From IMG/VR virus record IMGVR_UViG_3300018059_000011, positions 20,544-84,543 of that record: DNA of 64,000 nt; one strand, 5' to 3'. The position numbers were made by a program, and so were the translations under genes. Shown in pieces: positions 7,650 to 16,024 of this stretch. How positions within the stretch are numbered: the stretch's first letter is position 1; each line of letters opens with the position of its first letter. The notes beneath the pieces were generated by a model that saw only the letters and a program-made list of their open reading frames with translations, ran no database searches and was not told the DNA's origin. Source of the stretch: a virus.

Positions 7650-8248
7650 GTATCTGCCTTTATCTTCTCACCTTTGCGAATGGCAAACAGTATATTGGTG
7701 TGTCCAGTGAAATGGACCGTCGTCTCAAAGAGCACAGCTTTCGTGATACTTTGGTAGGAAGGGCCTGGAGAAAATATGGGGCTCCAGCGATCAAAATCTT
7801 GCTGATCGGTGAGGACGATTTCATCTACGAGATGGAAAGAAAAGCCGTTAGTTCTTACGGCACGCTTTTCCCCGATGGTCTCAATTTGATGGAAGGTGGC
7901 AAGGGCGGGCGTCGTATGTCTGGCGCCACAAGAACTAAGATGGCGGTTAGCCACATCGGGGCGATTATGCCGGTGGAAGTTCGGGCTAAAATCGGCGCCG
8001 CAAAGACTGGTCATAAACGCGAGCCATTCGGGCCGGATTGGTGTGCTAAATTGAGTGAGGCCGCGCGCAAAAGCTCTGGATTTTCTGGCCGCTCCCATAG
8101 CCCAGAAACTAGGGCCAAGATGGCGGCATCTCAATTGAGGCGCAAGGCGAGATCGTCTAAGCTAGGGTTGACAGTAGACCAGGAAGCCGAGTATCCTTAC
8201 AGGGAGAAAGCCGGGCTTCCAGGCCAAGGACAGGGACCGATACCATGA
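7646..8248 (+). CDS. GIY-YIG homing endonuclease fused to a displaced gene end
   Basis: A 200-aa protein from ATG 7646, which overlaps the previous TGA. The GIY-YIG domain is at residues 3-85 (LYLLTFANGKQYIGVSS, RRLKEH, RAWRKYG, EMERKAVSSYG), followed by NUMOD3-like repeats (SGATRTKMAVSHIG, SPETRAKMAASQLRRK). The last 26 residues are atypical: LTVDQEAEYPYRE aligns with the tail terminator's own end, RVDVTAEFDYAE, then a Gly/Pro tail reaches the ATGA overlap with the tube gene. This tail is probably not part of the nuclease but the original 3' end of the invaded gene. Confidence 0.85.
   Translation: MSICLYLLTFANGKQYIGVSSEMDRRLKEHSFRDTLVGRAWRKYGAPAIKILLIGEDDFIYEMERKAVSSYGTLFPDGLNLMEGGKGGRRMSGATRTKMAVSHIGAIMPVEVRAKIGAAKTGHKREPFGPDWCAKLSEAARKSSGFSGRSHSPETRAKMAASQLRRKARSSKLGLTVDQEAEYPYREKAGLPGQGQGPIP
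8168..8245 (+). pseudogene. Candidate displaced 3' end of the tail terminator gene
   Basis: In the same frame as the GIY-YIG gene, codons 8174-8206 encode VDQEAEYPYRE. The intact tail terminator ends VDVTAEFDYAE: 6 of 11 identical with one F/Y change, while the codons differ. The fragment then continues open to the ATGA shared with the tail tube start, where the original gene would have ended. Short, so moderate confidence; the same layout is seen much more clearly at the DNA polymerase gene. Confidence 0.45.
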
Positions 8249-10611
8249 CTGCATTGACGAAGATCGACTCCAACGGCACGGGCCTTCGGTTCTGCGAGGA
8301 AGTCTCGCTCGGTGTGCTTTCGGCAACCGCCTCTCAAGTCTGGTATCCGGCTGAGCCCAACACCTACGACAATTTCGGCGGCCAGTTCAAGAAGGTCGCT
8401 CGGCGCCCCATCAATGCGTCGCGCCAGAATCGCAAGGGCGTGACCGTCGATCTCGACGCGGCTGGTGGCTACAACACCGATCTCACGCAGACCAATCTCA
8501 TCCGGTTGCTTCAGGGCTTCTTGTTCGCGGACGCCCGCGAGCCCTACGACAGCCAGTCGATCAACAATCAGGGCAGCGCCCTTACCGCCGTTGAAGATAG
8601 CGACGACACCTATCGTTTCTCCTACGGCAATGATCTCGACCGCGTGCTGGGGCAGAGCCTCGTGTTCGCCACCGATCTGGCAACGACCGCGAACAACGGT
8701 TTGAACGTAGTCAACTCGGTGACTCGCGCGCTCGCCGCCGGTACGCTGACGCTGACGCCCGGCGCAATCGTCGATGACGTTGTGGTTATCGACGGCGTGT
8801 ACTATCAGTTTGACGCCACGGTCACTGCGGGCTCTGGCACCGGCTTCGACCCCTACGTTGTGGACATCGGCGCGAACGACACCGAAGCCTTTGCCAATCT
8901 CGTGAAGGCGATCAATGCGACCGGCACACCCGGCACGGAGTATAGCTCCGCGCTTGTGAGCGCGCATCCGACTGTCGAAGCCATTTCCAGCAATGCGACC
9001 ACGATGGTCGTGAACGCCCGTAGCTACGGATACGCGGGCAACAGCATCGAGACCAGCGGCACCGGCAATGACGGCCTCGCTTGGGGCGGCACCACGCTCT
9101 CCGGCGGCACCGCGATGATCGACGTTGACGCGAGCCTCACCGACGAGACTGTCGATGACGACCACGCGGGAGGCACCCTGACCTTCACCGCTGGCGCAAT
9201 CGCCGATGACATCGTTGAAATCGACGGCGTGTTTTATCAGTTCGCGGCGGACCCCACCACGGGCACGCCGGATGGCTCCGAAGGCGATCCGTTCCTCGTC
9301 GATGTCGGCGGCACCGATACGATCTCGCTCGCCAATCTTCGCAAGGCGATCAACGCCACGGGCATCGCCGGAACGACCTATGCGGCGGAAGTCGTTGTCC
9401 ATCCGACTGTGACTGCGGTTTCGTCCGGTGCGACCACGTTGGTTGTGCGCGCGAAGGCTGCGGGTACGGACGGCAATGCAATCACGACTTCAGTCACGCT
9501 CTCCAGCACCGATGACGGCCTCGCTTGGGGCAGCACCAAGCTCTCCGGCGGCAACAACACTTCGGCCCGTGTCCGCGTGGTCGGTTATCAGTTCGCATCC
9601 TCCACCGTCGATGTGGTCGTGTCTTTCACGCATCCGAGAATCTCCCGCGCTTCCGGCGCTGTCGATTTCACTACGTTCGGTCTGGTCCCAGGCCAATTCC
9701 TCTGGGTTGGCGGCGATGTCTCTGGCAAGAAGTGGGTCAACGAGAACATGAATGGCTGGGCTCGCGTTCGCGAGGTCGGCGCCGCCTACATCGAGTTCGA
9801 CAAGACCTCGGCGGATTGGGCCGCTGAAACCGGCACCAGCTTGACGGTTCAAATCTTCTTCGGCGTGGTCCTCAAGAACGAGTCCGATCCTACGCTCATC
9901 AAGCGCCGGTCCTATCACCTGGAGCGCTCTTTGGGCTCGCCGGATGACGCCGACCTGACCGCGATCCAGAGCGAGTTGCTCACGGGCTCGGTTCCGAACC
10001 AGATGACCCTGGACTTCAAGACCGCCGACAAAGTGACGGTGGACTTGTCGTTCCTTTCGACCGATGACGTGCAGCGCACGGCCACGGAGGGCTTGCTCTC
10101 CCAGGCTGCGGTTCACGGCGGCGGCGCCGCTCCGGGCATCGTCAACGAAGACGCCTACAATACGTCGAACGACTTTTCGCGGCTGAAGATGGTCATCCTC
10201 GACCCGTTGGATTCCAGCCCGTCTCCGCTGTTCGCGTTCTTGCAGGATTTCAAGATCACGATCAACAACAACCTGAAGGCCAACAAGGCGATCTCTGTCC
10301 TTGGCGCCTTCGAGGTCACCGCCGGTCAGTTCGTTGTGACCGGGACGACCACGGCGTACTTCGCCGACATTGCTGCAATCGCCGCCGTTCGCAACAACAG
10401 CGACGTGAGCATCGACTTTGCGCTTTCTCGTGACAACGTGGGCTTCGCGGTCGATGTGCCGCTGATCTCGCTGGGCGACGGACGCGCTGACGTGAAGCAG
10501 GACGAAGCCATCATGCTGCCGTTGTCCATCGACGCGGCTGCCGACCGGCTTTTCGACTATACGATCCTGTTCGAGTTCTTCCCTTACCTGCCGGACGTTG
10601 CCGCCGAGTAA
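8245..10611 (+). CDS. Major tail tube protein with two inserted modules
   Basis: A 788-aa protein of the Phage_tube_2-type tail tube family, whose members are usually about 300-400 aa. The N-terminus has LRFCEEVSLGVL, YDNFGGQF, VARRPINASRQNRKGVTVDLDAAGG and NTDLTQTNLIRLLQGFLFAD. The tube fold resumes after residue about 440 (FASSTVDVVV, FVWGGD-like LWVGGD, RRSYHLERSL) and ends FDYTILFEFFPYL. Residues about 164-287 and 308-435 are two tandem copies of the module found in other virion proteins (VVIDGVYYQF...NLVKAINATG...TTLSGG and VEIDGVFYQF...NLRKAINATG...TKLSGG). They probably project from the tube as surface decorations. Confidence 0.82.
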   Translation: MTALTKIDSNGTGLRFCEEVSLGVLSATASQVWYPAEPNTYDNFGGQFKKVARRPINASRQNRKGVTVDLDAAGGYNTDLTQTNLIRLLQGFLFADAREPYDSQSINNQGSALTAVEDSDDTYRFSYGNDLDRVLGQSLVFATDLATTANNGLNVVNSVTRALAAGTLTLTPGAIVDDVVVIDGVYYQFDATVTAGSGTGFDPYVVDIGANDTEAFANLVKAINATGTPGTEYSSALVSAHPTVEAISSNATTMVVNARSYGYAGNSIETSGTGNDGLAWGGTTLSGGTAMIDVDASLTDETVDDDHAGGTLTFTAGAIADDIVEIDGVFYQFAADPTTGTPDGSEGDPFLVDVGGTDTISLANLRKAINATGIAGTTYAAEVVVHPTVTAVSSGATTLVVRAKAAGTDGNAITTSVTLSSTDDGLAWGSTKLSGGNNTSARVRVVGYQFASSTVDVVVSFTHPRISRASGAVDFTTFGLVPGQFLWVGGDVSGKKWVNENMNGWARVREVGAAYIEFDKTSADWAAETGTSLTVQIFFGVVLKNESDPTLIKRRSYHLERSLGSPDDADLTAIQSELLTGSVPNQMTLDFKTADKVTVDLSFLSTDDVQRTATEGLLSQAAVHGGGAAPGIVNEDAYNTSNDFSRLKMVILDPLDSSPSPLFAFLQDFKITINNNLKANKAISVLGAFEVTAGQFVVTGTTTAYFADIAAIAAVRNNSDVSIDFALSRDNVGFAVDVPLISLGDGRADVKQDEAIMLPLSIDAAADRLFDYTILFEFFPYLPDVAAE

Positions 10612-10653
10612 GGGCTGAGTTTAACCTGAGTATCCCTGGGGAGGGGTCATAAA

Positions 10654-11289
10654 GTGGGTCGTAGACCACCGTATATGAGGGTGGCCCTTTCGCCAGCGGT
10701 AAAAGCCGCGCAGGAGATTGTTGATAAAGACCCTGTGAATCGGGCGCTTGTTTATCGTGTGACTTCGCCATCGGGGAAATCCTACATCGGCGTCACTAGT
10801 AACCTCAATCATAGACTGAGGCGGCACGCTAAAAATAGATCGCATATCGGGAACTCGATTCGCGCATACGGCATCAAGAATCACGTAACAGAAGTGTTGG
10901 CGGTCCTTCCAAAAGAAGAAGCTTTTGCGCTTGAACAAAGAGCAATTGAAGCCTTTGGGACGTTGGCGCCAAATGGCATGAATCTGGTCTCTGGTGGTTT
11001 GGGAATGCAAAATCCAAGTGCAGAGACTCGGACCAAGCTTTCAGATGCTGGCAGAAATATTTCTCCCGAGACAAGAGCTAAAATGGTGGCCGCCCAAATG
11101 GGGCGTATACATTCTGAAGAATCAAGAGCCGCGAGGAGAGGTCAGAGACGCTCCGCAGAAACTAGGGCTAAAATGTCTACATCGCACAAAGGCAAAACTC
11201 ATTCCATTGAATCTAAGGCTAAAATATCGAGGGCAGTCCACGCTAGATATGCCCGGCCCACCCTTGTAGGGGCCATTCATTTGGCGTAG
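10654..11289 (+). CDS. GIY-YIG homing endonuclease with four NUMOD3-type repeats
   Basis: A 211-aa protein with a GTG start at 10654 and GAGGGGT upstream. A basic N-terminal extension precedes the nuclease domain (residues about 32-110: LVYRVTSPSGKSYIGVTS, HRLRRH, NSIRAYG, EQRAIEAFG). Repeats then follow at SAETRTKLSDAGRN, SPETRAKMVAAQMGR, SAETRAKMSTSHKGK and SIESKAKISRAV. Its codons are visibly AT-richer than the surrounding tail genes. It separates the tail tube gene from the tail chaperone genes; no displaced end of the tube gene was found here. Confidence 0.9.
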   Translation: MGRRPPYMRVALSPAVKAAQEIVDKDPVNRALVYRVTSPSGKSYIGVTSNLNHRLRRHAKNRSHIGNSIRAYGIKNHVTEVLAVLPKEEAFALEQRAIEAFGTLAPNGMNLVSGGLGMQNPSAETRTKLSDAGRNISPETRAKMVAAQMGRIHSEESRAARRGQRRSAETRAKMSTSHKGKTHSIESKAKISRAVHARYARPTLVGAIHLA

Positions 11290-11320
11290 AATCAAATATA
11301 ACTTGGAGGAGAGTCCTATC

Positions 11321-11734
11321 ATGAGTTCCATTTTCGACGCATACAAAACGAACACCGATGCCGAGAAGGAAGGCAAGTGGTTCCCGAGCGCGTTTGTGCC
11401 CGAGGCCGAGTTCTTGCTCGCGCGTGCCGGTGGCGCCAACACCAAGTTCAAGCAGAAGGTCGCGGTGGCTCTGAAGCCTCATCTGCGGCGCCTGCAAGAC
11501 ATGAAGATGCCCGAGGAAGAGACGAATGCCATCGTCATTCCTATCTTCGTGGACTACGTGCTGCTCAACTGGAAGGGCGTCAAGCTGACGGACAAGACCG
11601 AGTATCCGTTCTCGAAAGAGAACGCGATCAAGGTGCTCACGTCGCTGCCGGACCTGTTCGCCGAATTGCGCGACAAAGCGCAGGAGTTCTCGAACTTCAT
11701 CGACGAGGCAATCGAGGACGCCGTAAAAAACTGA
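11321..11734 (+). CDS. Tail assembly chaperone, short form (gpG-like)
   Basis: A 137-aa product in the slot between tail tube and tape measure. ATG 11321 is preceded by GGAGGAGAG. The protein is largely helical and acidic at its C-terminus (FSNFIDEAIEDAVKN). It stops at TGA 11732-11734, immediately after an A AAA AAC heptamer that allows a fraction of ribosomes to shift to -1 and extend the protein. In lambda-type systems the short form is made in excess and, with the extended form, coats the tape measure during tail assembly. Confidence 0.82.
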   Translation: MSSIFDAYKTNTDAEKEGKWFPSAFVPEAEFLLARAGGANTKFKQKVAVALKPHLRRLQDMKMPEEETNAIVIPIFVDYVLLNWKGVKLTDKTEYPFSKENAIKVLTSLPDLFAELRDKAQEFSNFIDEAIEDAVKN

Positions 11735-12159
11735 CGGCGGTCCTTCTCTGGGAATTGGAGCAAGGGCCGAAGGCAGAGTTCATCGCCGAGATGGCGAGGA
11801 AGATGAAAACCGGCGTACCCAAAAAGATCGCCGAGCCACCGACCCTGCCTTCCTGTCTGGTATTCTACTACGAGGCATTCCTGACACTTTCGTCATGCCG
11901 CCAAGTCAGCATGTCGGAGTATCGTATTCCTTGGACTGCGGCCAACGAGTACGGCAAGCGTTACGAGATGCTGCCGTTCGAGTTCGAGGACTTCTGGGTC
12001 TTGCTGTCGGCTATGGATGCGGTGTATATTAAGCACAGGAACAAGGAATCCGAGAAGCGCCAGCAGGGCGCTAGGAAGCCGCCTGTAGGAAAGCCAGACG
12101 ATAGTGGGAACTCAGCCGTTCACGTTGTTCGCAAAGGTCATAACCAAGCGCGCCGATGA
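11321..12159 (+). CDS. Tail assembly chaperone, -1 frameshift fusion (gpGT-like)
   Basis: Join of 11321-11731 with the -1 frame 11731-12159, giving about 279 aa. The downstream frame has no good start of its own and begins with LTAVLLWELEQGPKAEF right at the slip site, so it is read only as an extension. It contains a conserved-looking helical block (FVLLSAMDAVYIKHR-type region, WVLLSAMDAVYI) and a basic tail. By analogy with lambda gpGT, the T domain would recruit tail tube protein to the tape measure complex. Its 3' end overlaps the next gene by 56 nt. Confidence 0.8.
11725..11768 (+). promoter_or_regulatory. Programmed -1 ribosomal frameshift site
   Basis: The slippery heptamer A AAA AAC (11725-11731) is in the correct phase (zero-frame codons GTA AAA AAC TGA). 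After a 7-nt spacer, GGTCCTT (11739-11745) can pair with AAGGGCC (11762-11768) as a 7-bp stem including one G-U, a plausible stimulator. The zero-frame stop is directly after the heptamer. Confidence 0.88.
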
Positions 12160-12625
12160 AATGGCGAAGTCCGCTGGTGAGATTGTCGCTGTCGCGGCCA
12201 GGGCCATAGGCGAGGACGTGGCGACCGAGACCCCAGTCGATACCGGGGTAGCCCGCTCCAATTGGATAATGTCCATAGACGCGCCGACCGGCGAAGTCAT
12301 ACCGGCCTACGTTCCGTATCCGCGCACCCATCAGCAGCATCGCATCGGTGAGTACAAGCATCAGGCCGCGACCGGCCAGGAGTACGGCTTTGGCCGGAAA
12401 GAGGAACGGGCGAATCTCGCCGCCGTGCTCGCGCAGCATGAAGCCGCCGTGGCCTCGTTCGATCCCGAGCGCAACAATGCGATCTATCTCTGCAATAATG
12501 TCGATTACATTCGTCGTTTGAACAACGAGGGATACTCCCCACAGACCGAAGCGTTCTTCGTTCAGCGTGCCGTGCAAAAGGGCATCACGAAGATTCGCTC
12601 GATGAAACTTTTGAAGGCGGCATAA
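12104..12625 (+). CDS. HK97 gp10-like tail/neck protein
   Basis: A 173-aa protein with GTG start 12104 and AGGAAAG upstream, overlapping the chaperone fusion frame. Its N-terminal third has the arrangement typical of HK97 gp10-like minor tail/neck proteins: a long helix (RADEMAKSAGEIVAVAARA) followed by TPVDTGVARSNW, the well-known VDTG-x-A-R-x-N-W signature. Later segments include AIYLCNNVDYIRRLNNEGYS and a terminal helix. Placement after the chaperones, not before the tube, is less common. Likely a tail completion component. Confidence 0.65.
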   Translation: MGTQPFTLFAKVITKRADEMAKSAGEIVAVAARAIGEDVATETPVDTGVARSNWIMSIDAPTGEVIPAYVPYPRTHQQHRIGEYKHQAATGQEYGFGRKEERANLAAVLAQHEAAVASFDPERNNAIYLCNNVDYIRRLNNEGYSPQTEAFFVQRAVQKGITKIRSMKLLKAA

Positions 12626-12626
12626 C

Positions 12627-15600
12627 ATGGCCTCAGAAGCATTCATCATTGTCGTCCAGCAGAAAGGCGTCAAAGAAGCCAAAGCCGAAATGGACGGCTT
12701 GGCTGAGGCCGGTGGCAAGGCTGCGAAATCGACTACGGGTCTCGGCACCGCTGCATCCAGTTCCGAGAAGCACATCAGTGCGATCCGTGGGTCTCTGGCC
12801 CTCATGCGTAACGCCCTTGTGGCGTTGTCGTTCGTGCGGATCATCACTGGCGTGACCGATCTCGTAGATTCGTTCATCAACATGGAGTCGAAGCTCAATC
12901 TCGTCACCAAGTCTACGACCGACACCGGCATCGCCATGCAGGCGTTGCTTCAGGTCGCCAACGAGACTCGAGCTCCGTTGGATTCCACGGTGACGTTGTT
13001 CACCCGACTTGCCCGAGCTACAGCCGGATTGAAGCTCACCAATGGCGAGTTGCTGGACATCACTCGGTCGTTGAACCAAGCATTCGTTATCTCCGGTGCG
13101 ACCGCCGATGAAACGCGCAATGCCATCACCCAGTTGACGCAGGGCTTGTCGCTTGGCATTTTGCGCGGCCAGGACTTGCGGTCGGTGACCGAGTACGGTT
13201 CCCGTGTCGCGAAGATTTTCACCGATGAAATCAATAGGCAGGGCCTCGCCCGCGACCGCAACAACAAGTTGCTGCCGGGCGAGTTGTATTCTTGGACGCA
13301 AATTCATAAGAACGTCCTGACCACGAAGATCGCGGTTGAAGCCTTTAGGCACGCCCAGGAGCCTCTCGCCGCCGAGTTCACCCAGACCTCCAAGACCATT
13401 GGTCAGGGGTGGACCCAGCTTACGAACGTGTTCACGATCTTCTTCGGCAATCTCGCCACGAATAGCGGAGTTGTCGCCGGGATCACTGGTGCCCTGGACT
13501 TCTTGGCGAAGAACATCGGAGCCGTCACCATCGCAGTGTTGGGCTTTGCCGCTGCCTGGGCGTCGTTGCTCATCATCCGTACTTTCATCGGTCTCGCCGG
13601 TCAGATCGTATCCGCGTTTCTCGGCATCTGGCGCGCTCTTGGATTGGTGACTGCCGGTTTTCGTATTCTCGCGGTCACTGTCGGGACCATGACCGGCGCC
13701 GGATTGATTGTCGCTGGTATCGCCGCCGCCATCTTCCTCGTGGTCAAAGTTCTCCAAGCTTTCGGTGTCACCTGGGATGACGTTTGGGAGGCTGCGAAGT
13801 CCACGGTAGCTGGCATCATCGCTGCGATCCAAGTTCTTGGCGACATCTTCTACAACATCTTCACCGGAATGGCCCTCGTCGCTGTCCGCGCGTTCAATCT
13901 CGTGTCGGAGAAGTTTACTGCGTTCTTGAACTTTTTCCGCACGGAACAGAAGAAGCCGTTCCTGCTCGTCGAGCCCGAAGGCCCAAAGAACTTCGGCAGC
14001 GTCAGCGAGGACTTCGCGCGCCACTTCGCCGATAGCAAGAAGGCCGTGGACGAGACCATCAAGTTCATCAACAATGCGGTCAAGAGCGGCATCACCGATG
14101 ACGCGATTGCCGAGTGGAAGAAGAAGCTGAACGGCCTTGCCACCGATGCCGGGGACGCTGGAGACGAGATCAGCAAGAAGGTCGCCGGTCTCGTGAACCA
14201 GATCGAGTCGTTCATAGCCAGGGTCAGCCCGCTGTTCGACGTGACCTCGAAGATGGACAAGTTCAAGAAACTTGTTGCCGATCTCACCGCCGAGAAGGGC
14301 GGTGCCGCTGCGTTGAAAAAGGTCTTTGACTTCTCGGTGGCGGCTGGTGGCCCCGGTAGCATCGAAGAAGTATTTCGTCGTGTCCGACGTGAAGAGATTG
14401 GCGTCGGTAACGCCAGCACCGATCTTTCGGAGCGCTTGAAGCTCCTGAAGGGATATGTGGATGATGGCACAATCTCCTGGGAAGAATATAGCTTCGGAGT
14501 GAATGAGGTCAACATCAAGGCGCTCAAGGCCCAGCATGACATCGCCAGCGGCGTGGCCCTGGCCGGATTCGAGCAACAGCAGAAGATGATGAATGAGGCG
14601 TCCATTGCCGCGAAGGCGCTCGGAGCCGCCTACGAAGACATCAATGCGATTCACGATTACACCATTGCCCAGCAAGTCCTCAGTGATGAACTGAAGAAGC
14701 ATCCGGGGGAATACGACGCCATCACTCGGGCGATGCGCGAGAATGAACTCGCTATGCTCTCGAAGAAGACCGATTTTGGTAGTGGCATCCGCCGCGCCGA
14801 GATCGAGGCCGAGAAGCGTGCGCTCGACGACGCCACGATTGCTCAGGGCGCCTACACCGATGCGCTGAAGCAAGTGGACGCGCAACATACGTTCGTTGTC
14901 ACCCAGCGGACTTTGAACGACATGCTCGCGCAGGGCAAGATCGGTTGGGACCAGTACACCGAGTCGATGCGGGCCGCTGAGAACACGATGCTCCAATTCG
15001 ACAAGACCGCCGAGTCTGGTTTCCGTCAGGGTATCCTCCAGATCAAGGACGAACTCACCGATGCCGCATCCACGGCCAAGACCGCGTTTGTTGATGCGTT
15101 CCACGACATGCAGGATGCGCTCGTGGACTTCCTCGACACCGGTCATTTCAGCTTGCAGAAGTTTGCGGGCGATCTCACGCACAATTTGAACAAGCTCGCG
15201 GTCCAGCAGGTCTTCGGCCCTGCCATCGGCCAGCTTCTTGGCATCGGCGCCCCCAATACGCCGGGCTCCAGCGCGGGCGGCGGCCTTTTCGGGCTGCTCG
15301 GTCCACTCTTCGGCGCCACGGGCCTGGGCGGGCCTGGGGCTGCCCCCAAGGGCACCTTGACCGATCCCCTGCATGTGATCCTCGCTGGCGGTGCTGGTGG
15401 CCTGGGGGGCTTGGCATCCCTGCTTCCAAGTGGGGGCGGGAACCCCGGTTCGGCGATCTTCCAGAACGGTAATTGGATTCCCGGCGCCGAGGGATTCCCC
15501 GAGAAGATCGGCGAGGCGATCACGACTTCTGGAACTAACCTGACCGGCGGTATCGAGCAATCCTTGACCGGCGCCACCGGGGGCGGTGGCTTCCTCAGCA

Positions 15601-16013
15601 GCCTCGGTAATCTGTTTTCGCAGGGCGTGTCCGGCATCGGCAACTTGCTCGGTAGCATCGGCAGCGGGATCGGCGGCCTCTTCGGAGGCGGTGGGGGAGG
15701 CGGCGGTATCGGCAGTTTCCTTGGCGGTGCCCTCAGCCTCATTGGGTTGGCCGGTGGTGGCGACTTCGATGTTGGGGGTGCTGGAGCCACTGACAGCCAG
15801 ATCGTGGCATTCCGTGCGTCTCCAGATGAGCATGTCTCGGTCACGACTCCTGGTCAGCAGGCGCGTGAAAATAAGGCTCAAACGAATACGCCAATCCAGT
15901 TCACGATGCACGTTCACGGGGTTTCGGATGCCAATAGCTTTGCCCGTGCCGAAGATCAGATTTATGCGTCGGCAATGCAGCGCCTCAGTCGCGCTTCGCG
16001 TCGCAACAACTAA
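12627..16013 (+). CDS. Tail tape measure protein
   Basis: A 1128-aa protein, the longest in the tail block before the tip, directly after the chaperones. The N-terminal tape-measure domain (about residues 60-260) shows FINMESKLNLVTKST, QVANETRAPLDSTVTLFTRL and LTQGLSLGILRGQDLRSV, the conserved region of lambda-like tape measures. Hydrophobic segments at about 290-390 (AVTIAVLGFAAAWASLLII, AGLIVAGIAAAIFLVVKVL) could form membrane-active helices during ejection. A long helical part follows, and the C-terminal 250 residues are Gly-rich with the lambda-type FAGDLTHNLNKLAVQQVFGP segment. It sets tail length and exits first on infection. Confidence 0.92.
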   Translation: MASEAFIIVVQQKGVKEAKAEMDGLAEAGGKAAKSTTGLGTAASSSEKHISAIRGSLALMRNALVALSFVRIITGVTDLVDSFINMESKLNLVTKSTTDTGIAMQALLQVANETRAPLDSTVTLFTRLARATAGLKLTNGELLDITRSLNQAFVISGATADETRNAITQLTQGLSLGILRGQDLRSVTEYGSRVAKIFTDEINRQGLARDRNNKLLPGELYSWTQIHKNVLTTKIAVEAFRHAQEPLAAEFTQTSKTIGQGWTQLTNVFTIFFGNLATNSGVVAGITGALDFLAKNIGAVTIAVLGFAAAWASLLIIRTFIGLAGQIVSAFLGIWRALGLVTAGFRILAVTVGTMTGAGLIVAGIAAAIFLVVKVLQAFGVTWDDVWEAAKSTVAGIIAAIQVLGDIFYNIFTGMALVAVRAFNLVSEKFTAFLNFFRTEQKKPFLLVEPEGPKNFGSVSEDFARHFADSKKAVDETIKFINNAVKSGITDDAIAEWKKKLNGLATDAGDAGDEISKKVAGLVNQIESFIARVSPLFDVTSKMDKFKKLVADLTAEKGGAAALKKVFDFSVAAGGPGSIEEVFRRVRREEIGVGNASTDLSERLKLLKGYVDDGTISWEEYSFGVNEVNIKALKAQHDIASGVALAGFEQQQKMMNEASIAAKALGAAYEDINAIHDYTIAQQVLSDELKKHPGEYDAITRAMRENELAMLSKKTDFGSGIRRAEIEAEKRALDDATIAQGAYTDALKQVDAQHTFVVTQRTLNDMLAQGKIGWDQYTESMRAAENTMLQFDKTAESGFRQGILQIKDELTDAASTAKTAFVDAFHDMQDALVDFLDTGHFSLQKFAGDLTHNLNKLAVQQVFGPAIGQLLGIGAPNTPGSSAGGGLFGLLGPLFGATGLGGPGAAPKGTLTDPLHVILAGGAGGLGGLASLLPSGGGNPGSAIFQNGNWIPGAEGFPEKIGEAITTSGTNLTGGIEQSLTGATGGGGFLSSLGNLFSQGVSGIGNLLGSIGSGIGGLFGGGGGGGGIGSFLGGALSLIGLAGGGDFDVGGAGATDSQIVAFRASPDEHVSVTTPGQQARENKAQTNTPIQFTMHVHGVSDANSFARAEDQIYASAMQRLSRASRRNN

Positions 16014-16024
16014 CGGAGAGCCGC

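Noticed and set aside
8168-8197. TTGACA-18-TATCCT promoter before the tail tube gene
   Set aside because: The same bases encode the in-frame fragment that matches the tail terminator end, which explains their conservation better; spacing is also one base longer than in the other promoters.
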